Numbered from the stretch's first letter, positions 1 through 8,228 are shown. The stretch: 64,000 nucleotides of DNA from Embleya hyalina (GCF_003967355.1 NZ_BIFH01000028.1:62001-126000); one strand, 5' to 3'. Program-made: numbers and translations. The notes: a model not told the origin generated them from the sequence alone.

Positions 1-51
1 GTCGGCCGGGCTCGTGGGTCGGGCTCGCGGGTCGGGGCCCATCGGTCGAGA

Positions 52-92
52 CCCGTCGCAAGCCCGTCGCAACCCCGTCGCAAGGCCCGTCG
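52..92. repeat. Short tandem repeat, CCCGTCGCAA x3
   Basis: Three exact copies of the 10-mer CCCGTCGCAA start at 52, 63 and 74 (11-bp period), followed by a partial copy at 86-92. The array lies directly downstream of the stop codon of the minus-strand HD hydrolase gene. No function is evident. It may be slippage in a non-coding trailer. Confidence 0.6.
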
Positions 93-93
93 G

Positions 94-711
94 TCAGGGC
101 TTGAGGTAGCCGCGCCGCACCGCCTCGTCGATCAGTTCCAGGGTGTACGCCCACAACGACGGGGAACCGTCCTCGATCGTGCCGCCCTGCTTGGCCAGCA
201 CCTCGGTGCGGGTGAGGTCGTACTCGCGCCAGGTGCCGCCCTCGGTGTGGAAGTTGAGCAGGCACGGCTGGAAACGGTCGATCGCCTTCGCGAAGCGCGC
301 GTCGGGCGTTTCGCGGGCCTCGAACTCCTCCCACAGCGCCCGGAGTTCGCTGCCCTGTGCAGCCGGAAGCAGGCCGAATATGCGGTCCGCGCCGCGCTGC
401 TCGCGCTCGGCCTGGTCGACCTCGGCGACGCTGTCGTAGTAGAAGGTGTCGCCCGCGTCGATCTCGACCAGGTCGTGGATCAACAACATCCGGGTCACCC
501 GGGCCACGTCGACATCGGTCGCGGCGTGCTCGGCCAGCGTGCCGGCCAGCATGGCCAGGTGCCACGAGTGCTCGGCGGTGTTCTCGCGTCGGGAGGCGTC
601 CGCGATCAGGTTGCGCCGCACCACGCCCTTGAGTCGGTCGATCTCCAGGACGAAGCCGACCTGCGCGGCCAGGTGCGGGTCGGTGGGCGGGAACAGCGGG
701 ACACCGGACAA
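94..711 (-). CDS. HD-domain hydrolase (YfbR/5'-deoxynucleotidase-like)
   Basis: A 205-residue HD-superfamily phosphohydrolase, probably acting on small phosphorylated metabolites or nucleotides in the cytoplasm. Visible metal ligands are His48 (AEHSWH), the His79-Asp80 pair (LLIHDLVEIDAGD) and a later Asp in AKAIDRF, the usual H...HD...D pattern. The size matches the YfbR/HDDC2 group of about 190-210 residues. The start is TTG at 711, chosen because AGGAG lies 5 nt upstream. The gene begins 21 nt after the stop of the GMC oxidoreductase gene, so the two are probably co-transcribed. The exact substrate cannot be told from sequence. Confidence 0.8.
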   Translation of the reverse strand: MSGVPLFPPTDPHLAAQVGFVLEIDRLKGVVRRNLIADASRRENTAEHSWHLAMLAGTLAEHAATDVDVARVTRMLLIHDLVEIDAGDTFYYDSVAEVDQAEREQRGADRIFGLLPAAQGSELRALWEEFEARETPDARFAKAIDRFQPCLLNFHTEGGTWREYDLTRTEVLAKQGGTIEDGSPSLWAYTLELIDEAVRRGYLKP

Positions 712-732
712 GGGAACTCCTAGGTCGAACGA

Positions 733-2127
733 TCACGCGGTATCCAGATCGCACCACCGTTCCGCGAGCGCGGTCACCAGCAGGTGGGTGTTGGTACGCG
801 GCACGGTCGGGATCACGGACGCGTCCACGATATGCAATCCGCGCGTCCCGAATACCGCCCCGGTCGGGTCGACCACCCCGGCGGCCGGGTCCTCGGCCAT
901 CCGGCAGGTGCCGACGCCGTGGTAGAAGGCGTAGTGGGTGCGCCGGATCAGTTCGTCGGACTCGGCGTCACCGAGCGCGGCCGCGTGGTCGGCCTCGCCG
1001 TTGTCGAGGAGGATCCCGCTCTCGCGCGCGATGCGGGCGGCGAGCCGGCGGCCCTCGCGCAGCCGGGCCAGGTTGTCGGGGTGGGCCGGGAACGGCCAGT
1101 CGATCCGGGCGGGCGCGTCGGGATCGGAGGAGGTGGGGGTCACCGTGCCGGCGCCGGCGGGGAGTTGCAGGCTCACGCTGATGTCCAGCTCGCATGTGCC
1201 GTCCGGGTCGCGCCGGGCGACGGGGGTCAGTTGGAGGTCGTGGCGGTGGTGGGCGGTCGCCTTGGCGATCACCTGGAGGGTGGGCGCGTCGGCCGGGACC
1301 GCGTCGGGGTCGACCCGGGCGGCGAAGGGGACCACCGGGTGGTCGGTCAGATGCCGGCCCACGTGCGGGTTCGCGGCGGCGAGCCCGGAGCGGACGAGCA
1401 GGAGCGGGGACTGCACCACGCCGGCCGCGAGGATCACCCGCCCGGCGGGCACGATGGCGCCGTCGGCGAGTTCGACGCCGACCGCACGGCCGTGTTCGAC
1501 CAGCACGCGCGCGACGTGCGTGTCGGCGCGTACGGTGACCCGGTCGGCCGCGCCGGCCAGGTAGGCGGCGGCGTTGGAGACCCGGGTGCGGTCCCGGCGG
1601 TTCATCGGGATCGGGCCGACGCCGGTGCCGGTGGGCGCGTTGTGGTCGGCGCAGTCCGGGATGCCGACCGCCGCGCAACCGGCGGCGAACGCGGCCTGGA
1701 GCGGGGCCCAGTCGGCGCGCGGGTGTCGGATGATCGGGATCGGCCCGTCGGTGCCGTGGTAGGGCCGGTCGCCGAAGTCGAGATCGTGCTCGATCCGGTT
1801 CAGGCACGGCAGCATGTCGGTCCAGGACCACCCCTCGGGCCAGGTGTCGAAGTCCTCGGGTTCGGGGCGCATGGCCACCGCGCCGTTGGTGGCGGACGAG
1901 CCGCCGACCACCCGGCCGCGCGCGTACCGCAGGTCCCGATCGCCGGAGACGACCGTGTCGCCCCAGTCGTAGGGCGCCCGGATCGGGCGGGACAGCCGCC
2001 GCAACTCCTCGGGCAGCGCGGCGGGTCCGGCTTCGAGCAGGAGCACGTCGTGACGCTCCGACAACCGCGCGGCGATCACACACCCGGCCGACCCGGCCCC
2101 GACCACGACAACCTCGAAACCCCGCAT
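733..2127 (-). CDS. GMC-family flavin oxidoreductase
   Basis: A 464-residue FAD-dependent glucose-methanol-choline oxidoreductase, oxidising an alcohol or similar substrate. The N-terminus carries the FAD Rossmann motif GAGSAGCV, followed by LLLEAG. Around residue 70 comes the GMC signature GRVVGGSSATNGAV. The C-terminal domain holds HGVGTCRM and the closing GLHIVDASVIPTVPRTNTH block typical of choline-dehydrogenase-like members. I start at the ATG at 2127, because the frame further upstream lacks GMC sequence and overlaps the neighbour's 3' flank. It is slightly shorter than typical GMC enzymes (500-560 aa). It lies between the beta-propeller gene and the HD hydrolase on the same strand. The substrate is unknown. 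Confidence 0.88.
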   Translation of the reverse strand: MRGFEVVVVGAGSAGCVIAARLSERHDVLLLEAGPAALPEELRRLSRPIRAPYDWGDTVVSGDRDLRYARGRVVGGSSATNGAVAMRPEPEDFDTWPEGWSWTDMLPCLNRIEHDLDFGDRPYHGTDGPIPIIRHPRADWAPLQAAFAAGCAAVGIPDCADHNAPTGTGVGPIPMNRRDRTRVSNAAAYLAGAADRVTVRADTHVARVLVEHGRAVGVELADGAIVPAGRVILAAGVVQSPLLLVRSGLAAANPHVGRHLTDHPVVPFAARVDPDAVPADAPTLQVIAKATAHHRHDLQLTPVARRDPDGTCELDISVSLQLPAGAGTVTPTSSDPDAPARIDWPFPAHPDNLARLREGRRLAARIARESGILLDNGEADHAAALGDAESDELIRRTHYAFYHGVGTCRMAEDPAAGVVDPTGAVFGTRGLHIVDASVIPTVPRTNTHLLVTALAERWCDLDTA

Positions 2128-2194
2128 GTTGCCCACTTCCGTGCGAACTGACGACCCGTCATAGCTATCATGGCCATGATGGAGTGACAAGAGA

Positions 2195-3691
2195 TCACCC
2201 GGGAGGCGGCGGATCGATCGGCGGCGCACCGTAGACCGCCGGCGGGCCCGCGTCGTGGGCACGGGGGATCAACACGACGACGTCGCCGCGGCGCTCGACC
2301 AGCGTGGAGGGCTGGATGGTCCCGGGGTCGGCCCGGGGGGCGGATCCGATGGTTTGCACGCGCCCCGCTCGATGGCGGTCGCGTCGTTCGAGGGTGAAGC
2401 CGTGCGGCCCCGGGCGGGGGTGTCCGGCTCCGGAGGCGTCGTGGCCGGAGTCGCCGACGACGGTGTAGACGTAGTCCTCGTCGATCCCGGCCATCAGCAT
2501 CACGTCGAACATCCGGTCCGACCCGGGGCTGTCGCCGACCCACCGGGCCCTGCCGGTGTCCAGGTCCAGGGCCACCATCCGCACCGGCAGGTGCCGGTCC
2601 CGCTCGGTGTACGCGCCGGCTCGGGCCGGTGCGTACAGGACGCCGTCGGCCACGCGCATGCCGGAGGATCGTGGGCCGCGGTCGTCGCCGGCCCGGTACG
2701 GCAGCGCGAGCGACCCCCACGGGCCCTCCGGGGGGATCCGGCGGGTGATGCGGCCGAGGTCGTCCAGGACCAGGATGCGCGGCGCGCCCTCCTCCGAGGT
2801 CCGCATGTGCGCGATCAGCACGGGCGGATCCGCCGAGACGATCGTGAAGAGGCCGCCGTCGCCGGTCCCGCCGCCCATCACCCGACGGCTCCAGCGCACG
2901 GCCCCGGTGCGCGGGTCCAGGCGTGCGGCGTAGGACGACTCCTCCCGCCCGGACGACGCGGAGGAGCCGACCAGCAGGCCGCTCGGCCCCGAGGCGAGCG
3001 ACTGGACCCAGGTCCGATCGGACCCGCTGCCCGCGTCGTGCGCCGGCACCGCGTAGGACCAGCGCGCGGAGCCGTCGGCGAGGTCGTACGCCGCGACCGT
3101 CGACCGCCGTGCCCCCGTCCCCGTGTCCGCGTCGGCCGCCGCCCCCATCGCCACCACACCGTCGGCGAGCACGATCGGTGTGCCGACGGCCGCCCATCGG
3201 GGCAGCGCGGGCACCCGCCGGGTCCATGCCTCGGCGCGGGTGCGCAGGTCGTACGCGGTGAGCAGGTCGCAGGTCCCGTGCGGCCCCGGGGACGACCACA
3301 ACACGACACCGACCGTGCCGGCGATCCCGGAACTCATCGCGCACATGGTCGCGCCGACCGTCGGCACCGGCAGCCGCGCCGCGTCACCGGTGCGCAGGTC
3401 GTACGCCGTCACCCCCGAGCCGACCGCCCCCATCACCAGGGTTCGTTCCCAGATCCAACCCGCGCTCTCCGGGTACACGACGTCCGCGCCCGGCGCGGGC
3501 GGCGGGCGGGCGGCCGACGACCACAGCCGCTCCAGCGGCGCGCCCGGCGGTGAAGCCGGCCGGATCGTGTCGGAATGGTCGCCGGGCGGGGTGCCGTCGT
3601 CGACGTCGAACCCGATGCCTCCGAGCAGTACCAGCAACAGCGCGACCACGGCCGGTGATCGGCCGCGCCGGGCCACGCCTCCCGATCGCAT
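2195..3691 (-). CDS. PQQ-like beta-propeller protein, membrane-anchored
   Basis: A 498-residue protein with a single N-terminal hydrophobic segment (VVALLLVLLGG, about residues 15-25) after an Arg-rich start, so it is probably an extracytoplasmic anchored protein. The rest contains repeated propeller blades such as VTAYDLRTGDA, LTAYDLRTRAEAWTR, VAAYDLADGSARW, ARLDPRTGAVRW and VALDLDTGRARW. This is the D-x-x-TG-x-x-x-W pattern of PQQ/quinoprotein-like propellers. No catalytic residues of a PQQ dehydrogenase were recognised, so I treat it as a binding or scaffold protein. It starts 9 nt below the TetR gene stop on the same strand. Confidence 0.72.
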   Translation of the reverse strand: MRSGGVARRGRSPAVVALLLVLLGGIGFDVDDGTPPGDHSDTIRPASPPGAPLERLWSSAARPPPAPGADVVYPESAGWIWERTLVMGAVGSGVTAYDLRTGDAARLPVPTVGATMCAMSSGIAGTVGVVLWSSPGPHGTCDLLTAYDLRTRAEAWTRRVPALPRWAAVGTPIVLADGVVAMGAAADADTGTGARRSTVAAYDLADGSARWSYAVPAHDAGSGSDRTWVQSLASGPSGLLVGSSASSGREESSYAARLDPRTGAVRWSRRVMGGGTGDGGLFTIVSADPPVLIAHMRTSEEGAPRILVLDDLGRITRRIPPEGPWGSLALPYRAGDDRGPRSSGMRVADGVLYAPARAGAYTERDRHLPVRMVALDLDTGRARWVGDSPGSDRMFDVMLMAGIDEDYVYTVVGDSGHDASGAGHPRPGPHGFTLERRDRHRAGRVQTIGSAPRADPGTIQPSTLVERRGDVVVLIPRAHDAGPPAVYGAPPIDPPPPG

Positions 3692-3699
3692 GCGGTGGA

Positions 3700-4476
3700 C
3701 TATCCGCGCTGTTCGGGTGGGTCGGGGGGCGTGGCGCCCTCCGGGACGATGTAGTCGCGGATGAGGCGTTCGGCGTCGCGCACCAGGGGGCGGAAGACCT
3801 TGTAGCGGGACAGGGTGATCACGCGTTCCACCATCGGGGTGGTGCGGGCCACGAAGGCACGGGACTTGGCGCGCTCGGGGGATCGGTCGTACACCCAGAA
3901 GAGCACGATGCCCATCAGGTGCAGCCACAACAACTCCGGCAGCAGTTCCGCGAGTTCGTCGTCGATGCGGAGCGAGGAGCCGCGCAGCACGTCGGCGAAC
4001 AACGCGGTGACCTGTTCGCGGATCGGGTAGGACTCCGCGGAGAACGGGCTGAGCGGGCTCTCCGGGTCGGCGGCGTTGCGGAAGAACTGGACCGCGAACG
4101 CGTGATAGGGCTCGGCCACCTCCAGCCACACCGACAGCACGACCTGGAGCCGGTCGCCGAAGTCGCGGACACCGCGCAACTCCTGCCGGCAGCGGGTGAT
4201 GTGCTCGTGGGTGAGGCGGTCGTAGAAGCCGTGGATCAGGTGCTCTTTGGAGCCGAAGTAGTAGTAGGCGTTGCCGACCGAGACGCCGGACTCCTGGGCG
4301 ATGGCCCGCATGGTCGTCTTGTCGTAGCCGCGTTCGCGGAAGAGCCGCAGCGCGGTCTCCAGGATCAGGGACCGCGTCTGCTCGCTCTTGCCGGGGCGCC
4401 CGCCCGGGTCCGGCCTGTCGCCGCCGTCGGTCGGGTTCGCTGCGTCGGTGCCTGCCACGTGCTCCACGAGAGGCAA
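3700..4476 (-). CDS. TetR-family regulator
   Basis: A TetR-type repressor of about 258 residues. The helix-turn-helix spans about residues 35-80, with the hallmark TTMRAIAQESGVSVGNAYYYFGSKEHLI. The remainder is an all-helical ligand-binding domain with aromatic residues. The start is uncertain: the longest form uses TTG at 4476 without a clear Shine-Dalgarno sequence, and GTG codons at 4467 and 4458 are alternatives. It begins within a few bases of the stop of the DCC/DUF393 gene, so it is the third gene of a membrane protein/DUF393/tetR operon. The paired inverted repeats upstream of that operon (5461-5520) are its likely autoregulatory operators. Confidence 0.85.
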   Translation of the reverse strand: MPLVEHVAGTDAANPTDGGDRPDPGGRPGKSEQTRSLILETALRLFRERGYDKTTMRAIAQESGVSVGNAYYYFGSKEHLIHGFYDRLTHEHITRCRQELRGVRDFGDRLQVVLSVWLEVAEPYHAFAVQFFRNAADPESPLSPFSAESYPIREQVTALFADVLRGSSLRIDDELAELLPELLWLHLMGIVLFWVYDRSPERAKSRAFVARTTPMVERVITLSRYKVFRPLVRDAERLIRDYIVPEGATPPDPPEQRG

Positions 4477-4478
4477 GG

Positions 4479-4994
4479 TTAGTGGGCGAGCTCGCAGGCA
4501 TCGTCACACTCGACGACCGTCCAGGGTTCCCGGTAGGGGTCGCCGTTCGGGTCGGGCGGCAGAGGGCCCCGGTGGGTGGCCGAGCGGATCCGGGCCGCGC
4601 CCAGGACGGCGGCCCGGGCCATCGGCATCCCGATTGGCGTGCCGAGCCGGAAGGACAGGCCGCGGTACGCGCGCAGCGCCCACAACACGGTGACCCACGC
4701 GGCGGCGCCGAACCACACCTCGCCCGAGCCGCCGACCACGGTGAGTTCGCGCAGGGTGGCGGCGTGGTCCAGGTCGGGATAGCGGTTGCGGGCCCGCGGC
4801 GAGCCGGCCGGCACCAGGTCGACCGCGATCAGGGTCGGCTGCCGGGCGATCCAGCCGGACAGCGCGGTGCACAGCGGGCAGTCGGGGTCGAAGAGGATGG
4901 TGATCCGGCGGACCGGGGGCGGCGGGGCGGGGGTGCCGCGCCGGGCCGTACCCTCCGATCGGCCCGGCGCGGCGTTCCCCTGGGAGATGGTCAT
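4479..4994 (-). CDS. DCC-type thiol-disulfide oxidoreductase-like protein (DUF393)
   Basis: A 171-residue DUF393 protein. The defining Asp-Cys-x-x-Cys motif is present as ILFDPDCPLCTALSGWI (about residues 31-47), in a thioredoxin-like fold context. It is followed by the conserved RYPDLDHAATLREL and GSGEVWFGAAAW blocks. Members are thought to be redox proteins acting near membranes; the partner is unknown. The start is ATG at 4994, 5 nt after the stop of the upstream membrane-protein gene and almost touching the tetR start, so translational coupling is likely. The first 25 residues are Pro/Gly-rich and poorly conserved. Confidence 0.8.
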   Translation of the reverse strand: MTISQGNAAPGRSEGTARRGTPAPPPPVRRITILFDPDCPLCTALSGWIARQPTLIAVDLVPAGSPRARNRYPDLDHAATLRELTVVGGSGEVWFGAAAWVTVLWALRAYRGLSFRLGTPIGMPMARAAVLGAARIRSATHRGPLPPDPNGDPYREPWTVVECDDACELAH

Positions 4995-4999
4995 CGGGA

Positions 5000-5446
5000 T
5001 CAGACCCCGGGAGCCGGGTGGGTGGTGCCCTGGGGCGCGATCGGCGGACCGTAGGCCCGGCCGGACAACTTCCGGGCCCGCTGGGGCGCGTCGGTCGCCT
5101 CGTCCAGGCCGCGCTGCCGGATCCGGCTCAGCACGTAGACGTTGAGCAGGTGCAGCCCGCCCAGGACCAGCGACACGGTGCCGAGCTTGACGGACAGCGC
5201 CTCGACCGAGCCGCGTGCGTCGTCGACGGTGTCGCCGACCTTGAGGTAGAGCGCGACGAAGCCGAGGTTGACGAGGTAGAAGCCGACCACCAGGAGGTGG
5301 TTGACGGCGGCCGCGAGTTCTTCGCGACCGCGCAGGACGTCCTGCAGGAAGATCTGTCCGTTGCGGCTCAGCGTGCGCGCCACCCACACGGTGAGCGCGA
5401 TGCTGATGACCAGGTAGATGGCATAGGTCAGGACGGTCATGTCCAT
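5000..5446 (-). CDS. Conserved integral membrane protein
   Basis: A 148-residue protein with about three hydrophobic segments: AIYLVISIALTVWVA (residues 9-23), LLVVGFYLVNLGFVALYL (51-68) and SVKLGTVSLVLGGLHLLNVYVL (85-106). The tail is polar and Pro-rich (PPIAPQGTTHPAPGV). I know of no biochemical function for this family, which in streptomycetes tends to sit with DUF393 and TetR genes as here. A good Shine-Dalgarno (AGGAGC) lies just upstream of the ATG at 5446. It is the first gene of the operon, directly behind the double-operator promoter. It may form a redox or small-molecule sensing membrane unit with the DUF393 protein. Confidence 0.75.
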   Translation of the reverse strand: MDMTVLTYAIYLVISIALTVWVARTLSRNGQIFLQDVLRGREELAAAVNHLLVVGFYLVNLGFVALYLKVGDTVDDARGSVEALSVKLGTVSLVLGGLHLLNVYVLSRIRQRGLDEATDAPQRARKLSGRAYGPPIAPQGTTHPAPGV

Positions 5447-5460
5447 GGACCGGCTCCTTT

Positions 5461-5474
5461 TTGAACGTGTTCAA
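5461..5474. promoter_or_regulatory. Operator 1, TTGAACGTGTTCAA
   Basis: Inverted repeat with 6-bp arms TTGAAC/GTTCAA around a 2-bp centre (GT). It lies 15 bp upstream of the membrane-protein ATG, downstream of the predicted transcription start, where a bound repressor would block elongation. It is the exact reverse complement of operator 2, and is the probable binding site of the TetR protein encoded at 3700-4476. Confidence 0.7.
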
Positions 5475-5491
5475 ACTGGCCGACGCCGGTG

Positions 5492-5520
5492 ACTCTAGAC
5501 CTGTTTTTGAACACGTTCAA
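5492..5520 (-). promoter_or_regulatory. Predicted sigma70-type promoter of the DUF393/tetR operon
   Basis: Reading the minus strand, TTGAAC (5515-5520) and TAGAGT (5492-5497) are separated by 17 bp, matching -35 and -10 spacing. The -35 hexamer is one arm of operator 2, so repressor binding would exclude RNA polymerase. Transcription would start near 5485, between the two operators. Confidence 0.6.
5507..5520. promoter_or_regulatory. Operator 2, TTGAACACGTTCAA
   Basis: Second inverted repeat, identical to operator 1 read on the other strand, with a centre-to-centre distance of 46 bp. It covers the predicted -35 element. Two identical sites bracketing a promoter suggest cooperative or looped repression by the operon's own TetR regulator. 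Confidence 0.7.
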
Positions 5521-5560
5521 GTTGTTGGGCGGGCGGTGCGCGAGACGGGTCGGAACGCAT

Positions 5561-5606
5561 GAAACCCGTCGATCACCCCGCAAAGGCGGGGTGATCGACG
5601 GGTTTC
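5561..5606. terminator. Strong hairpin terminator (21-bp stem)
   Basis: A perfect 21-bp inverted repeat (arms 5561-5581 and 5586-5606) closes on a 4-nt loop AAAG. It lies 20 bp beyond the stop codon of the minus-strand FAD monooxygenase gene and between that gene and the promoter of the next minus-strand operon, so it insulates the two. There is no T-tract, which is usual in actinomycetes. Confidence 0.8.
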
Positions 5607-5625
5607 GGTGGGCGGGGCCGGACGG

Positions 5626-6837
5626 TCAGGCGGCGACCGGCGCGGACCAGTCGATGTGGTGGCGCTGCGCCTCGCCGAACATCCGCTCCGGGGTCAGTAC
5701 GGTGCGGGTCATGACCGGCATCAGCAGGGCCATGACGGCCTTGGCGAGCGGCCCCGCGGCCTTGCTGTTGTTGGTCTTGGCGGCAGCGGCGGCGATCTTC
5801 TCGACCCGGGGCCGGCGCATCGCCTCGTACGCGGCGAACGCGGCGGTCGGGTCGGGGAGGTCGCGCAGGCAGCGGGCGAGTTGTACGCCGCTCTCCATCG
5901 CGAGCGAGGCGCCCTGGCCGGAACTGGCGGAGGGGGCGTGCGCGGAGTCGCCGACCAGGACCAGTCGATCGCGGTACCAGTGCGGCAGCGGTGGCATCAG
6001 TTCGAGCGGACCGGCGACCATGAGGTCGTCGGCGGAGGCCGCGCGCAGCACCGCCTCGGCGGGTACGTCGCCCGCGTGCGCCTCGCGCAGCAGGCCGAGC
6101 CAGCGCTCGGCGGAGATCGCCCGGGCCTCGGCCGTGGTCATCGGCGCGTGCGGCAGATTGCTGAACAGGGCCACGCTGCCGTCGGTCCGGGTCCAATAAC
6201 CGAAGAAGGCGCGCTTGCCGAAGGCGAAGTGCATGGTGTCGGGGGCGGTCCGGGGGTCGCCGTCGCCCGGCAGGTAGGCGCCGACGCCGAAGCCGAGCAG
6301 GCCGACGTATTCCGGGCCGGGCGCGGCGGGATCGATCAGCGCGCGGACCGTGGAGCGGATGCCGTCCGCGCCGATCAGGATGTCGGCGGTCGCGGTGCTC
6401 CCGTCGGCGAACTCGGCGGTGACGCCGTCGGGTTCCTCTCGCATCCCGACGAGCCGGCGGCCGTGTTCGGTGCGGATGTCGTGGTCGAGGGCGTGCTCGC
6501 GCAACACCCGGTGCAGGTCGGCGCGCAGCACGGTGCGGCTCGGGGGCAGGCCGGGCAGGCCGGGGGCGCCGCCGAGGCGCCGTCCGCGACCGTTCTCGAA
6601 GACCATGTCGGAGGTCGGCTGACCGATCGCGCACACCGCCTCCTCGGCGTCGATCACCCGCAGTGCGTCGAGCCCGTTGGGCGCGATGCTCAGCGCGCCG
6701 CCCGACGCGTCGCGGGTCGCGATGTCGGTATACGCCTCGTACACGGTGGCCTCGATGCCGGCCCTGCGCAGCGCGCATGCCGTCACCGGTCCGGCGATGC
6801 CGCCGCCGATGATCATCGCGGTCCTGACGCGGTTCAT
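5626..6837 (-). CDS. FAD-dependent monooxygenase (PHBH/TetX-like)
   Basis: A 403-residue class A flavoprotein monooxygenase. The N-terminal GxGxxG motif is IIGGGIAGPVTACALRRAG (residues 8-26). The FAD/NADPH motif near residue 155 is ADILIGADGIRSTVR. The C-terminal FAD-ribityl motif is LVLVGDSAHAPSASSGQGAS. It likely hydroxylates a small aromatic or polyketide-type substrate, or an antibiotic. The start at 6837 is chosen over the ATG at 6842 because GGAG is spaced 8 nt from it. It is probably transcribed with the small gene at 6921-7373, divergent from a PadR gene that may control both. Confidence 0.87.
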   Translation of the reverse strand: MNRVRTAMIIGGGIAGPVTACALRRAGIEATVYEAYTDIATRDASGGALSIAPNGLDALRVIDAEEAVCAIGQPTSDMVFENGRGRRLGGAPGLPGLPPSRTVLRADLHRVLREHALDHDIRTEHGRRLVGMREEPDGVTAEFADGSTATADILIGADGIRSTVRALIDPAAPGPEYVGLLGFGVGAYLPGDGDPRTAPDTMHFAFGKRAFFGYWTRTDGSVALFSNLPHAPMTTAEARAISAERWLGLLREAHAGDVPAEAVLRAASADDLMVAGPLELMPPLPHWYRDRLVLVGDSAHAPSASSGQGASLAMESGVQLARCLRDLPDPTAAFAAYEAMRRPRVEKIAAAAAKTNNSKAAGPLAKAVMALLMPVMTRTVLTPERMFGEAQRHHIDWSAPVAA

Positions 6838-6920
6838 GTCATTGCTCCGAGGTGAGGGCGGCGCGGGGCGGGGGCCGGCTCGCGCCGATGTCGGTGATTG
6901 CGGGTGGCCGGCGGTGGTGG

Positions 6921-7373
6921 TCAGGGGGTGTGCGCGGGGTCGGCCACGGTGGGCGTGGTGCCGTCGCGGCGGGCGCGTCGCACGTCCTCGACGAACTCGC
7001 GGCTGAACATCGCGGACCACACCGCGACGCCGCTGCGGTGGATCCGGATCTCGCCGTGGTCGATCGCACCGACGAGGCGGATCACCCGGCCCTCGGCGGC
7101 GGCCGGCGCGGCGCAGTCCCCGACCCGGCCGCGACCGATCCAGCGCAGCCCGCTCTGCTCGATCACCGCGTCGTCGGGGACCAGGAGCTTGAGCGTCGCG
7201 TGGTCCAGATCGACCCGGATCTCGATGTCGCCCTCCTCGATCCGCGGTGAGCGCAGGTCGAGCACGGTGGCGGCCCGCCGTTCGCGGACCTCGAAGGTGG
7301 TCGCGGTGGTCCAGTGGCCCAGGTGCTTGGTGGTGGTGTGGTCGGCGTGGATGCGGACCGGGGTGGTGGTCAT
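6921..7373 (-). CDS. Conserved hypothetical protein with beta-strand repeat
   Basis: A 150-residue soluble protein. Its middle third (TVLDLRSPRIEEGDIEIRVDLDHATLKLLVPDDAVIE) alternates short beta-strands in the manner of bacterial putative-adhesin or LiaF C-terminal-like domains, but I cannot assign a family with certainty. There is no signal peptide or membrane segment. The start is the ATG at 7373; upstream frame extension enters the PadR promoter region. It lies head-to-head with the PadR gene, 118 bp apart, and about 80 bp upstream of the FAD monooxygenase on the same strand. Its role is unknown. Confidence 0.65.
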   Translation of the reverse strand: MTTTPVRIHADHTTTKHLGHWTTATTFEVRERRAATVLDLRSPRIEEGDIEIRVDLDHATLKLLVPDDAVIEQSGLRWIGRGRVGDCAAPAAAEGRVIRLVGAIDHGEIRIHRSGVAVWSAMFSREFVEDVRRARRDGTTPTVADPAHTP

Positions 7374-7439
7374 CGGCAGGCTCCTCGGGATGGGCGGGCG
7401 GCTTCGATGAATCGATAGTTGCATGGCTACTAGTATTCT

Positions 7440-7468
7440 GGCAACTAGTTCTGCTGTGGCTAGTTGCC
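7440..7468. promoter_or_regulatory. Dyad in divergent promoter, probable PadR operator
   Basis: Inverted repeat GGCAACTAG (7440-7448) and CTAGTTGCC (7460-7468) with an 11-bp spacer. The left part also contains the self-palindrome AACTAGTT (7443-7450). A related half-site GGCTACTAG occurs at 7425-7433. The element sits 24 bp upstream of the PadR start codon and between the divergent genes, as expected for an autoregulating PadR protein. Confidence 0.6.
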
Positions 7469-7491
7469 GGGACTCCAGTAGGGTTGGCTGC

Positions 7492-8100
7492 ATGACGACG
7501 ACTTTCCGCAGGTCACCGCTGGCTCTGGCGCTGCTGGGCCTGCTCTACCGGGACCCGATGCACCCGTATGCGATTCAGCAGCGGATCAAGCAGTGGGGCA
7601 AGGACAAGGTCGTCAACGTGGGCCAGCGCGCGTCGCTGTACAAGACGATCAATCGGCTGCGCGAGGCCGGGTTGATCGTGGTGCGTGAGACCGAGCGCGA
7701 TCAGCAGTACCCGGAGCGGACCGTCTACGAGATCACCGAGGCGGGGCGCGCCGCGTGCCACGCCTGGATGGCGGAGATGGTGGCCACACCACGCAACGAG
7801 TTCCCCGAATTCCCGGCGGCGCTGTCCTTCCTGGCACTGGTCACCCCGAAGACGGCACACGAGTTGTTGACCCGACGTCGGGAGGCGCTGGTCGCCGGAC
7901 TCGCCGATCTGGACGCGGAGGCGGCGCGGACGGCGTCGATGAAGCTGCCGCGGGTGGTGTTGCTGGAGGACGAATACCTGCGCGCGATGACCGACGCGGA
8001 ACTGCGCTGGGTCGACGCGGTATCGGACGATCTGGCGGCGGGCCGGCTGGCCTGGGACCAGGCGTCGCTGGCCGCCTTCGTCGACGCGACGGCGGAGTAG
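7492..8100 (+). CDS. PadR-family regulator (PadR plus C-terminal helical domain)
   Basis: A 202-residue regulator with an N-terminal winged helix. LALALLGLLYRDPMHPYAIQQRI (residues 8-30) and ASLYKTINRLREAGLIVV are the PadR recognition-helix region. After about residue 95 comes a helical dimerisation domain (VIR/PadR_2-like) ending in LAAFVDATAE. The start is ATG at 7492, preceded by AGTAGGG. It is divergent from the monooxygenase operon, with dyad repeats in the shared promoter, so repression of that operon in response to a phenolic or drug-like ligand is likely by analogy to PadR. Confidence 0.86.
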   Translation: MTTTFRRSPLALALLGLLYRDPMHPYAIQQRIKQWGKDKVVNVGQRASLYKTINRLREAGLIVVRETERDQQYPERTVYEITEAGRAACHAWMAEMVATPRNEFPEFPAALSFLALVTPKTAHELLTRRREALVAGLADLDAEAARTASMKLPRVVLLEDEYLRAMTDAELRWVDAVSDDLAAGRLAWDQASLAAFVDATAE

Positions 8101-8228
8101 CCGCCGAGCGCGCCACTGCCGGCGCCTCCCCGGGGTGCTCGCGCGGCGGCCGTATCATCCACCTGATCGACAACTCGGTGACCGCGCTCGGCCCGGGCGC
8201 GCCGGGTGGCGACGACCCGGGAGCGACC

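Noticed and set aside
52..92. CCCGTCGCAA repeats considered as a CRISPR or attachment site
   Set aside because: The unit is 10 bp with 1-bp spacers and only three copies, far too short for a CRISPR. No tRNA or integrase is nearby.
3692..4507. Extension of the beta-propeller frame upstream to 4507
   Set aside because: The extension is an Arg-rich shadow of the TetR gene. The propeller protein starts naturally at the ATG at 3691 with a membrane anchor.
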